Source: Dictyocoela muelleri
Lineage: Eukaryota; Microsporidia
DNA: 13,430 bases
Direction of reading: 5' to 3'
Assembly (NCBI GenBank): GCA_016256075.1
Contig: SDVU01000435.1
Coordinates: 1-13,430, forward strand
Shown: positions 1 to 6,676 of the stretch, in pieces
Position numbering within the stretch: the stretch's first letter is position 1
Layout of the letters: the number at the start of each line of letters is the position of its first letter
Position numbers and translations under genes: made by a program
The notes under the pieces: model-generated
Told to the model about the DNA's origin: nothing
Databases searched by the model: none
The model's input: only the letters and a program-made list of their open reading frames with translations

Positions 1-4
1 TGTA

Positions 5-159
5 ATATACTATAATAATTGAGCTTATAAAATTTTTACTGTATCTATAATATAAAAAAATATTAAGAAAAAAAAATCCACAAAGGGTAATTTTTTTCTT
101 AATATTTTTTATATTATAGATACAGTAAAAATTTTATAATTTTAATTATTATAGTATAT
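5..159. repeat. 155-bp foldback hairpin (MITE-like)
   Basis: The two halves are inverted copies of each other. Both arms run from ATATACTATAATAATT through TTTTTACTGTATCTATAAT to AATATTAAGAAAAAA, around a short loop near 72-90 that holds CCACAAAGGG. The arms are about 65-70 bp with only a few differences, the main one being GAGC against AAAA near the tip. No clear target duplication is seen. The hairpin ends just before the transposase remnant at 180, so it may have inserted into or replaced the upstream part of that gene. Family unknown. Confidence 0.75.
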
Positions 160-179
160 AACGCATGTATATAAAATTC

Positions 180-498
180 TTTATTTCTATAAAGAGAAAT
201 TTAATATTTAAATTTTTGACATATTCTGGTACTAGTACCGATGAACATGGAGCTTATGCGAATTTAAAGGATTATTTTGATGGCCATGGAACAGTATGCC
301 ATAAATATTCTTTTATTAATTCCGAAACAGGTGTCAATACCCAAGCCATTGAATCCTTTCATAATGAACTCTTGCTTGAATAAAAAGACGAAAAGGTGTT
401 TAACGGTAAATAGGGCAGAATTTCTTAATGAGTTTTGTTATTAATATAACAATAGGCACAGTTTTTTTGAAGGTATTTTAGAATTAATAAAAATTTAG
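180..498 (+). pseudogene. Merlin/IS1595-type transposase, C-terminal remnant
   Basis: The frame open from 165 to 383 contains the segment TDEHGAYANL, then HGTVCHKYSFINSETGVNTQ and IESFHNELL. This is the pattern of the DDE domain of Merlin/ISXO2-like (IS1595) DNA transposases: the second catalytic Asp in TDEHxxY (residue 26 of the open frame, codon 240-242) and the catalytic Glu in IESFHN (residue 63, codon 351-353), 37 residues apart as usual in the family. The match continues after the stop in the next frame, with NRAEFLNEFC and HSFFEGILELIK up to a stop at 496-498, so there is at least one frameshift plus one in-frame stop. The zinc ribbon, the helical N-terminal part and the first catalytic Asp are absent upstream, where the sequence is the hairpin at 5-159. 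The first 18 or so residues from the ATG at 165 look unrelated to the family. It is a dead, truncated DNA transposon gene. Family assignment rests on motif recognition only. Confidence 0.8.
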
Positions 499-1210
499 TT
501 TAATTTCAATATTTTAATTGTTTTTTTAATTATAATTTTTTTATATTTCAAATAATTTTTCAAGTTCATTATCTGTCCCCGGGTGACAATAATGAATCTT
601 ATCCGAAGATTGGGGAATAAAGTTCTATTATCGACAAAAATACGGTCATGTTAATGCAAAAAAATGACGAAGGTCTTTTTTTTCTATTGAAATTTCGTTA
701 CTTTTGCGAAAAAAAAATGTCGAAATTTTTTTGACGTAAAAAAATATTAAAAAAAACTAAAAAAGATATATAAATAAAATTTTTAATAATTTTTAATTAA
801 TAAAAATATCTAGTAACCTTAATAAAGATCCGGGAAATTTTAACCCGTGATAAAATAAAAAATTATAAATTATTATTTTTAACCTTTGATTTTTCTTTTC
901 TATAACGATCTTTCCATCTTTTATTTCTTTAGTAAAATCCATATTCTTTCTTCTTCACGTTTTACCATGTTGACGAAATAACCAATATGCAGATTTTTTC
1001 CTTATATCTGACTATTAAAAGACCTATGATAGGCCTCTAGACTATTATTTGTATATGGATATTCGTTAATTATTCTGAAATTTTCAGAATAAAATTTGGG
1101 GCCTCATTTTGCATTTAATTCAAATTTTCATTGTTCTTTCGGCTCATATTTGTTTCCCACCTCACGCCGGGGAAAATAAACTTTATAAAAATTAAAAGAT
1201 ATGACTCTTA
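499..1210. other. A+T-rich stretch without a convincing gene
   Basis: No coding region could be supported. A 49-codon minus-strand frame (793-942) begins MDFTKEIKDGK and ends at a TAA; it resembles nothing recognised and has a stop shortly upstream. Two G+C-rich spots stand out: CCCCGGG near 577, and CTCACGCCGGGG at 1161-1172. A 9-bp stem hairpin (TATTCTGAA...TTCAGAATA) lies at 1071-1091. The two G+C-rich spots could be ends of the Merlin-type elements whose gene remnants lie on either side, but no matching inverted partner was found. Confidence 0.5.
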
Positions 1211-1500
1211 TGAAAGAATTTGAACATCGGTTATAAACATGCATTACCCAAGAAATGCTAGATTCTCTTATGAAACCGAATTATAGCAAGAGAGGTGCGA
1301 TGTAAAAATTGGAAAGAATTGATTTTACTAAAAAAACAAAAGGGGGTCCTTAGAATACACATGGCGATGCATGAATTATTATTGTAACCATTATTAATCA
1401 CCGAAGTCTGTATTAAAAAGAAGTTTTTTCGAAACTTTAAATTGCCTGCTACTGTATTAAAAGTAATATATCACCTAATATAACCAATTGATATGGTACT
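1211..1500 (+). pseudogene. Merlin/IS1595-type transposase, N-terminal remnant
   Basis: Pieces of the N-terminal region of Merlin-type transposases can be read in more than one plus-strand frame. KLERIDFTKKTKGG (about 1300-1345) is followed in another frame by YTWRCMNYYCNHY (1356-1394), which looks like the second knuckle of the zinc ribbon, then SPKSVLKRSFFE (1398-1433), and in a third frame FFRNFKLPATVLKVIYHL (about 1425-1480). The last piece corresponds to the family's segment SxRxGSFFxxxKLPLxxIL. Several stops and at least two frameshifts interrupt it. The reading ends at the MITE at 1513 and no DDE part follows. It is not the missing front of the remnant at 180-498, because the order along the strand is reversed, so at least two dead copies are represented. 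Assignment is by motif only; the upstream limit is approximate. Confidence 0.55.
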
Positions 1501-1512
1501 GAGTTCCCCAAA

Positions 1513-1783
1513 TGACCGAGAATTAGACCGAAAAATATCAAAAAAATGATAAAAAAATGTGTTTGAAATGTTCTCGACGTGATATTAGTTTAAACGAGTC
1601 TATAATTTTTCTTGTTCTAAAAAAGATATATACACTCAAAAATCTTCGATTTTTTGTTGTTTATATTTACTTTTTAGAAAAAAAAAGAAATTAAAGACAC
1701 GTTTTACACTAATATCACGTCGAGAACATCTCAAACACATTTTTTATCATTTTTTTGATATTTTTTGGTCTAATTCTAGGTCA
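1513..1783. mobile_element. Foldback MITE, family A, copy 1
   Basis: Left arm 1513-1598 and right arm 1698-1783 are inverted copies about 86 bp long with roughly 90% identity. The tips read TGACCGAGAATTAGACC and, on the other strand, TGACCTAGAATTAGACC; inside both lies GTTCTCGACGTGATATTAGT. The inner 100 bp also folds weakly on itself (TAATTTTTCTTGTTC against a T-rich counterpart near 1672-1695). It has no coding capacity. No target duplication is evident next to the tips, so the superfamily is unassigned. It lies directly against the transposase remnant that ends near 1500. Confidence 0.85.
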
Positions 1784-2015
1784 GTTAAGGTAAAAAAGGT
1801 TTATTGTCATAACTGTTTTTAATTTTTATATTCACGTAAAAGCCTATAAAAAATATAATTTAAATCATACGTAATGAAATTATGATATTAATATTAATAA
1901 AAGACACTGAAAATTATTTCTATAATGATATGATATCACATGGAATATTTAAGGTCTAAAAAATCTGTTAAAATAAACTTAAAAAAATATTCTGTTGATT
2001 TTTTAATTACTATAA

Positions 2016-2254
2016 TGGACCCTAATCGGGTAAAAAAATGATAAAAAAATTGTTTTTAAAAAAGATATCGTCGTGATAATAACGGAAATTAAATTATAAA
2101 AAGAAAATAAATTGTTTTTTTTAAAATCCTTTCCTAAAATAGAAATATGAATACGTTTATTCTTTAAAACTCGATTTCCGCTTATATCTCGTCGAGATAA
2201 AAACAAAAACTTATTTTTTTTTCGATTTCCTTTTTTGGGTCTAATTTTGGGTCA
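2016..2254. mobile_element. Foldback MITE, family A, diverged copy 2
   Basis: The right tip (opposite strand TGACCCAAAATTAGACCC) matches the tips of the element at 1513-1783. The left tip is more decayed (TGGACCCTAATCGGG followed by AAAAAAATGATAAAAAAAT). Arms share an inner block around ATCGTCGTGATAATAACGG on the left and ATCTCGTCGAGATAAAAAC on the right. The copy is clearly older than copy 1, judged by mismatch between its own arms. No coding capacity. Confidence 0.6.
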
Positions 2255-2372
2255 GTTTGAAAATCAGTACTATTGAAGGCAGACCGAAAAAAAAAAACGG
2301 AAAAAACGCCGGGTTTTTTTACCATATCTTTTATGTTATAAAAAATGAAAATATCAATGAAAAACCATATAA

Positions 2373-2672
2373 ATGGAAGCCTGGAAACTCGCCTTAAGCA
2401 AGTTTCTCGTAAAATCACTCTGGCGCAGCTCGAAAACCCGCCACAAAAGTTTTTTAATTAAAAATATAAAAATTCTTTTTTTTTTAACAATAATATTCAA
2501 TTCTAACGTTTTTTGCGCTGAACGAAAATTCATCGAAGGTGAATTTCCTGCCAGCGAAAGGTGGAAAACCGAAAAAACAAGGCAACCCATTGTGAATATA
2601 AAATTAATAAACACTAATAATATAACAATTATTTATAATGGATGCATTTATGTTTTCAATCGTAATAATTAA
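2373..2672 (+). CDS. Possible small protein or gene fragment, unrecognised
   Basis: The frame encodes 99 residues starting MEAWKLALSKFLVK. Residues about 32-47 form one hydrophobic run (KILFFLTIIFNSNVF) ending in C-A, like a signal peptide or membrane anchor, followed by a charged stretch (ERKFIEGEF, ERWKTEKTRQ) and a short Ile/Asn-rich tail. The DNA at 2373-2590 is visibly richer in G+C than its surroundings, the main reason to take it seriously. Against it: there is no C-run or G-run just before the ATG as at the gene at 5014-6171, the hydrophobic run would be oddly internal for a signal peptide, and frames of 78 and 86 codons are open on the opposite strand over the same DNA. It may be a secreted protein with a later start, a fragment of an old gene, or chance. 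No family recognised. Confidence 0.25.
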   Translation: MEAWKLALSKFLVKSLWRSSKTRHKSFLIKNIKILFFLTIIFNSNVFCAERKFIEGEFPASERWKTEKTRQPIVNIKLINTNNITIIYNGCIYVFNRNN

Positions 2673-3078
2673 AAAAATAACATAGATATGTGACAATTTC
2701 AAATCTCATAATCGAATTTACTGATAAAGCTAAAAAAGTGTATTTTATGCTAGAGCATTTATATTCTATTAAGTAATCAAAAACTTTAAGGTTGTAAATA
2801 AATTAGAAATTAACAAAATGTAACACATAGTTCTGAAAATTCTGATACTACTTTTTTTAATGCAAGAATTAATTTGGTATAGATATACTTAAAACATAAG
2901 ATAAAAAGAACAATTTAGCAGTACAAAATTTATTTTCCGGTAAAATTAAAAAAAGTTTGGAGTAAACAGTAATAAAATCTTATAAACTTTTAAAATTATA
3001 TTCATTTTGAATTTTTTAATTATTTGAAAAAGAAAAATTTAATAAAATTGTCATGACATATTTTGAAATAAAATTGTC
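2673..3078. other. A+T-rich stretch without a gene
   Basis: No open frame of note. A 12-bp direct repeat AATAAAATTGTC occurs at about 3042-3053 and again at 3067-3078, directly against the MITE tip at 3079. The segment near 3050-3078 (CATGACA...TTGTC) weakly resembles the 3' end of the SINE-like family and may be the lost tail of copy S1 on the far side of the MITE. Confidence 0.4.
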
Positions 3079-3369
3079 GGTTCTCCAACGGGTTAGTCAA
3101 TCCTAAAAGTCATATCTAGAAGAAAAACGAGAATATTGAAACATAGACGGAATTTCATGGTATTTAATAATCCAGTTGTCTTTTTTAATAATAATTTTTT
3201 GCGTACAAATTAGGAAATTCGCAATGTCAATTTCTTAATTTGTAAATAAAAATTATTATTAAAAAACTAATCCAGGAATATTTAATACCATAAAATTTAG
3301 TCTATGTTTCAATATTGTCGTCATTCTTCAAGATATGACTTCTAGGATAGACTAACCCGTTGGAGAACC
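3079..3369. mobile_element. MITE, family B, copy 1 (291 bp)
   Basis: Long inverted arms of about 95 bp: the tips read GGTTCTCCAACGGGTTAGT on both strands, followed by CATATCT(A/T)GAAGAA and a block ending TTTATGGTATT. The centre folds again through AATAATAATTTTT / AAAAATTATTATT and AAATTAGGAAATT / CAATTTCTTAATTTG, so almost the whole element can form one hairpin. It ends exactly where the recognisable SINE copy S1 begins. Flanks share TTGTC (left ATTGTC, right GTTGTC) but not a full 8-bp duplication. The tip matches the elements at 7816-9018 and 4426-4609, which do have 8-bp duplications; GG...CC tips with 8-bp duplications suit the Merlin superfamily. Confidence 0.88.
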
Positions 3370-3780
3370 GTTGTCTCCTACCGTGGTCTGGGACCTTTGG
3401 TTCTTGGTGTAATAATAATTCGTCACTTCCTAAGCTACCCAGAAGCCCAGCTGTATACGCGATTTTCGTTTTATCAATGACTCAGCAGGATACAGGTAAT
3501 GGTGGCTTTTTTGAATTTTTATTTTTCGCTACTTTTTCCCGAGATGCGTCGCCACACACATATCCACACCTAAGAGAGTCCCTTCTACTTCATTATCATA
3601 TTAGACCAAGTATTAATCAGCTATACCACACTGGAACAACTGTATATATACTATAATTATATAGTTATGACCACTTAATGTCACTCCTTCATTATTTTTT
3701 AAAGAGTGACGTCAGTGGGATTCGAACCAGGATACTTAAATTTACATTCAAGAGTGTTAAACACTGAGCTATCTGGTTAC
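3370..3780 (-). mobile_element. tRNA-headed SINE-like repeat, copy S1
   Basis: On the minus strand the element starts at 3780 with a tRNA-like head of about 75 nt (3706-3780) and continues with a body shared with copies S2, S3, S4, S6 and S7. Conserved body blocks are CCAGTGTGGTATAGC, GATAATGAAG, CCTGCTGAGTCATTGATAAA, CGAAAATCGCGTATACAG and CCACGGTAGGAGACAA. In the head, TAGCTCAGTGTTTAA matches a polymerase III A box and GGTTCGAATCC a B box. The anticodon arm is tRNA-like (CTTGA...TTAAG around ATGTAAAT), with GTA where an anticodon would sit, but the D stem and acceptor do not pair well, so it is not a working tRNA gene. The 3' end is cut by the MITE at 3079-3369. The 98-codon plus-strand frame over it is chance. 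Confidence 0.75.
3718..3771 (-). promoter_or_regulatory. Internal polymerase III promoter (A and B boxes) of SINE S1
   Basis: Read on the minus strand, the A box TAGCTCAGTGTTTAA lies at 3757-3771 and the B box GGTTCGAATCC at 3718-3728, a spacing like that in tRNA genes. The B box is an exact match to the usual consensus GGTTCGANNCC. It is also exact in S6 (10559-10569) and decayed in S4 (GATTCGAATTC, 6728-6738). Whether it is still used cannot be told. Confidence 0.6.
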
Positions 3781-4009
3781 AAAAAATTTAATTAAATATA
3801 ATTTAGTGTGCAATATGCTTGATGTATATCGAGAATATCTTCTATCTATGGCCTTATATTTTAAAGACAATGACCCCTTTTTTTATCAATTTATTAGTAA
3901 TTTTCCATTTTTGGTATTTGTTTATTGCGAGTTTTTAAATTAGATTTAAAACAAAATACAAATCTGAATTTTTAAAAAATAAGGTTCTAAAATACAAAAA
4001 ATAGTTACG

Positions 4010-4071
4010 GCGCATCTAACAAATGTTTAGGGTATCCCAAAGCGCCCGGGCACACAGTTTGAGAAACACCG
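4010..4071 (-). mobile_element. hAT-like transposon terminus, fragment
   Basis: On the minus strand this reads from 4071 CGGTGTTTCTCAAACTGTG, then TGCCCGGGCGCTTTGGG. This is very like the terminal inverted repeats of many animal-type hAT elements, which start CAGNGGTTCTCAAACT and run into GCCCCGGGC-like bases. It is richer in G+C than its surroundings. No matching opposite end or 8-bp duplication was found nearby, so it is a fragment or a decayed non-autonomous copy. Confidence 0.45.
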
Positions 4072-4214
4072 ATTTAGTCGATTAATAGATAAAAAATAAA
4101 ATTATTTATTTACTGAGACGATTGGCTGTGATGTTTATTACAAAGTGATTTCATATTAGGTTTTAGTTTGTAAGTTTAAGCCTTATATACCCGAAAAACA
4201 AATAGCACTACATG

Positions 4215-4319
4215 AAAATCAAAATACCATCTTCGAAAATCCAAATTCCACCCTAAAAATCCAAATTACCCATCCCCTGTAAATACAAATCTTCCACCCT
4301 AAGAATCCAAATTCCTCAC
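4215..4319. repeat. Degenerate tandem repeat, about 20-25 bp unit
   Basis: Four to five imperfect units built on AAAATCCAAATTCCACCCT follow one another: AAAATCAAAATACCATCTTC, AAAATCCAAATTCCACCCTA, AAAATCCAAATTACCCATCC, AATACAAATCTTCCACCCTA and AGAATCCAAATTCCTCAC. It is strongly strand-asymmetric, with C but hardly any G on the plus strand. It lies between two hAT-like ends and could be internal to one such element. Confidence 0.7.
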
Positions 4320-4353
4320 AAGTTGGGCGTAGTCCCAAGGTTGATAACTTCTG
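4320..4353 (-). mobile_element. Second hAT-like terminus, fragment
   Basis: On the minus strand from 4353 it reads CAGAAGTTATCAACCTTGGG, then ACTACGCCCAAC. This resembles the classic hAT end CAGTGGTTCTCAACCTTGGG. It faces the same way as the terminus at 4010-4071, so the two are ends of different elements or a tandem arrangement rather than a pair. No partner was found by eye. Confidence 0.4.
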
Positions 4354-4385
4354 GTAAAGATATAAAAATTTATATACAGGACTAT

Positions 4386-4645
4386 AATTACCTATATCCT
4401 GCTGAGTCGTTATAAGAGAAAACTTGGTTCTTCGACAGGTTGGGAAAACCCAGATTTTTAAGAAATATGCATCTGTAGGTTGAAATTAAATGATTATTGC
4501 TAAGGATAACTCATGTTTTTACGATTATTTGAAATAAATCCATCTAATTTCTCCATATAAATGTCGTTCTTTAAAAAAATCAACAGAAATTCGTATCTGT
4601 TGGAGAACCGAAAATTGTATATATATCAGGCCTCTGATAGATTAT
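4386..4645 (+). mobile_element. SINE-like repeat, copy S2, split by a MITE
   Basis: ATTACCTATATCCTGCTGAG at 4388-4407 matches the body block before TCATTGATAAAACG in the other copies. After the MITE at 4426-4609 the repeat resumes with GAAAATTGTATATATATCAG and GCCTCTGATAG, corresponding to CGAAAATCGCGTATACAGCTGG and GCTTCTGGGTAG. The head, the first half and the 3' end are not recognisable. Outer limits are approximate. Confidence 0.55.
4426..4609. mobile_element. Short B-type MITE (184 bp) inserted in SINE S2
   Basis: The tips read GGTTCTTCGACAGGTTGGG on the plus strand and GGTTCTCCAACAGATACG on the minus strand, the same tip as family B. The flanking 8 bp are GAAAACTT (4418-4425) and GAAAATTG (4610-4617), matching at six of eight places, and correspond to GAAAATCG in the intact SINE consensus. 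This is a diverged 8-bp target duplication from insertion into the SINE. Both inner arms (TTTTTAAGAAATATGCATCTG and the reverse of 4520-4575) resemble the repeats at 7300-7458 and 7459-7791. No coding capacity. Confidence 0.65.
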
Positions 4646-4997
4646 AACTCTAACCCAAAAAAATGTCTAAATATAAAGGTTCTGATAAATCTTTGATTTG
4701 GTAATTGTGGATATTGTTCGTATATATGCCCTCGATATACTTTCTAAAATCTTAAAGGAATATTTTTAGATTTTTTTTTGCAAAAATGATGTTGCTAATT
4801 TGATGTAAGCAATTAATTTTTTGATTTAAAATATAATTTATAAGTCAAATTACACTTTACTAATTAAGACTTTGTTTTTGCATGAGTTTGTACAAAGTTT
4901 GGCTAATAATATTTCATAATAAAATGTATATTTTGAAAAATGTCAAAAATTATAATTAGTTATAACTTCAAAATTTTTATAATTGTTACCAAATAAT
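4646..4997. other. A+T-rich intergenic stretch
   Basis: No gene, inverted repeat or recognisable element is seen between the SINE S2 remnant and the 3' end of the minus-strand gene. The last part is presumably the gene's 3' untranslated and flanking sequence. Confidence 0.5.
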
Positions 4998-5003
4998 TTT
5001 ATT
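4998..5003 (-). promoter_or_regulatory. Likely polyadenylation signal AATAAA
   Basis: On the minus strand AATAAA occurs 10 bases after the stop codon of the gene at 5014-6171. Such close placement is usual in microsporidia, where 3' untranslated regions are short. AATAAA is common by chance in DNA this A+T-rich. Confidence 0.4.
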
Positions 5004-5013
5004 ACCAAAAAAA

Positions 5014-6171
5014 TTACTTTTTCTTACGTCTCTCGGGTAATTTTTTACTTTCCATGCATTTAATTTTATTTAAATATAAAGGAATGCGAATTTCTTCTTC
5101 ATCTCTTCGTTTAATCCTCCGCTTGTAACAATTATAAGCATGGTCCAGATATTTTAAATCAATATCAATTTTTTCCAATTCAAATTGGGATTCTTTACAT
5201 TTTAGAAATTTTCGTGTACCATTCTTAAAAGTATGTATACCCGTCGCATCTAAAAAATGATACTCGTCATCCCTAGTAGTAAATGCTGTAAAATCGGGAA
5301 TATCAAAAATTATGTTTTTGTTGTGATATAAATTATCTTTATTGACAAATAAAAATTCACAATTTGATGTGTGAAGAATACATTCTTTACTGTTTAAACT
5401 CAATCTCGGTGATTGCATGTTATGTAAAATACACTGTCGTGCCATATTTCGCCTATCAAAAAAATTTAAGGTTTGTCTATCTAAAACAAAAATTTTACCT
5501 GAATTGTCAATTTTAGAATCAATATTATAAAATTTGCTATAGATTAAATGTATGGGATCTGGTGCTCTTAAGTCAACAAAATACGTATCATTTTTCATGA
5601 TAACGAAAAATTCTCGCGGATGTAACGTCGGATGAAATTGAATTGCATAGTTGTCAAATAGATATTTTTCAGGTGATCCAACAAATACCATTTTATTCTG
5701 AAATAAGAGACACGTCTCACCAGCAATTGTATAATTCATATCAATCAATCCCATGACAGAAGATTCTCGTGTTTTAAGTTTGTTATCGATATTTTCATTT
5801 CCACAATCATCAGATGAATTTTCCACTTTGCTTATCTCAATAACGCGATTTTCGTAGATTAAATAAATATTTTCGAAGTTTTTAACGGACTTAACAGAAC
5901 CTTGGATGTCTAATTGTCCTGAAAATTTTCCATCATAAATATTAATCCTATGGCGATAAGGCAGATGAAGAAATCCTAGATCATTAACAATGAAATCAAA
6001 TGTATATTGCGCTGATTCTATAATAGGAATATGTTTTTTTTCTGGAAAAAAATCTATAATATCTAATTTTTGATATTCAAAATTAAAATTTCCATCGTAA
6101 GAACAATTGCCGAGAAATGAATATGGTTTCGGATTATATTTAGTTTTGGTTGATCTTTTAAATTTTAACAT
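5014..6171 (-). CDS. Hypothetical protein, predicted beta-propeller, possible Rrn6/TAF1C-like
   Basis: An uninterrupted 385-residue frame in DNA where other frames are short. The start is supported by CCCC directly before the ATG, the initiator-like motif known from microsporidian genes, and an AATAAA follows the stop by 10 bases. No signal peptide, membrane segment or catalytic motif is seen. Most of the protein (residues about 60-335) is alternating short hydrophobic beta-like strands. There are two related blade-like segments, HPREFFVIMKNDTYFVDLRA (mid-protein) and GKIFVLDRQTLNFFDRRN, each ending in a (V/F)D-x-R motif as in WD40 blades. A gap region near residues 118-140 is acidic and Asn-rich; the C-terminus is very basic (KKLPERRKKK), suggesting nuclear or nucleic-acid contact. 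The HP-R-x-(5)-D-x-x-x-x-VDLR pattern recalls Rrn6/TAF1C, the propeller subunit of the RNA polymerase I core factor, but that is a weak inference. Flanked on both sides by transposon debris. Confidence 0.88.
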   Translation of the reverse strand: MLKFKRSTKTKYNPKPYSFLGNCSYDGNFNFEYQKLDIIDFFPEKKHIPIIESAQYTFDFIVNDLGFLHLPYRHRINIYDGKFSGQLDIQGSVKSVKNFENIYLIYENRVIEISKVENSSDDCGNENIDNKLKTRESSVMGLIDMNYTIAGETCLLFQNKMVFVGSPEKYLFDNYAIQFHPTLHPREFFVIMKNDTYFVDLRAPDPIHLIYSKFYNIDSKIDNSGKIFVLDRQTLNFFDRRNMARQCILHNMQSPRLSLNSKECILHTSNCEFLFVNKDNLYHNKNIIFDIPDFTAFTTRDDEYHFLDATGIHTFKNGTRKFLKCKESQFELEKIDIDLKYLDHAYNCYKRRIKRRDEEEIRIPLYLNKIKCMESKKLPERRKKK

Positions 6172-6175
6172 GGGG
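6172..6175 (-). promoter_or_regulatory. CCCC initiator-type motif before the start codon
   Basis: On the minus strand the bases before the ATG read TTCATATCCCC. A CCC or GGG-like motif immediately upstream of the start codon is a known mark of microsporidian genes, associated with transcription starting very near the ATG. A/T-rich TTTTATTTTAATTTATT lies just upstream. It is the best single support for both the start and the organism group. Confidence 0.6.
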
Positions 6176-6271
6176 ATATGAACAAATAAATTAAAATAAA
6201 ATTGAAATATTTATGTTTGGCTAAATTCATGTAGAGGGTGAATTGATTTTATTATAAAAATTTTATACACA

Positions 6272-6676
6272 TTACATGCTGACAATAACAATAATTGTCA
6301 ACCCAGAAAGTGTCTTAAACCATTGTCGTTAAACATGTAGTTCCAGATGTTACAGTAACACTTCACTACTAAGCTACCTAGAGGCTCAGCTGCATACTCG
6401 ATTTTAGTTTTATCAATAACTCAGCAGGATACATGTAATTAATGGCTTTTAAATGGACTTTTCAATTTTTTACTTATTTTTTTATATGCCTCGCCGCACT
6501 CATCCCTACACCTAGAGAGCCTCTTATGATTCATTTTCATATTAGACCAGCTAAATCATCTCACCATACTGGGACATCAGTATATAAATACTATAGTTAT
6601 TGATTGCTTCATGTCAATCATAGTTATTTATTAAAGAGAAGTCGACGGGTTTCGAGACTATATACTTGATTTTTCA
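6272..6676 (-). mobile_element. SINE-like repeat, copy S3
   Basis: It carries the shared body in minus orientation: TACTAAGCTACCTAGAGGCT, TTTAGTTTTATCAATAACTC, TCAGCAGGATACATG, ATGCCTCGCCGCACTCATC and CATACTGGGACATCAGTATA on the plus strand. The 3' end lies at ATTACATGCTGACA (6271-6284), with a 7-bp hairpin TGACAAT / ATTGTCA at 6280-6300. The head end keeps only GTCGACGGGTTTCGAG, a decayed B-box region, and is cut where S4 begins. Its 3' end is about 100 bp upstream of the start of the gene at 5014-6171. Confidence 0.75.

Noticed and set aside
793-942. 49-codon minus-strand frame beginning MDFTKEIKDGK
   Set aside because: Too short to support alone, no recognised family, and an in-frame stop lies a few codons upstream of its ATG.
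2003-2614. Three minus-strand frames of 67, 78 and 86 codons
   Set aside because: They overlap the MITE-A copy and the 2373-2672 island, show A/T-driven composition or no recognised motif, and lack a C-run before the ATG.
3360-3656. 98-codon plus-strand open frame
   Set aside because: It lies entirely within SINE copy S1, and the aligned copies S3 and S6 do not keep the frame.
3706-3780. A functional tRNA gene on the minus strand
   Set aside because: The A and B boxes are good but the acceptor and D stems do not pair, and the same head is attached to a repeated body elsewhere; it is better read as a SINE head.
4215-4319. CRISPR-like array
   Set aside because: Units are directly adjacent and imperfect with no unique spacers, in eukaryotic DNA; a degenerate tandem repeat.
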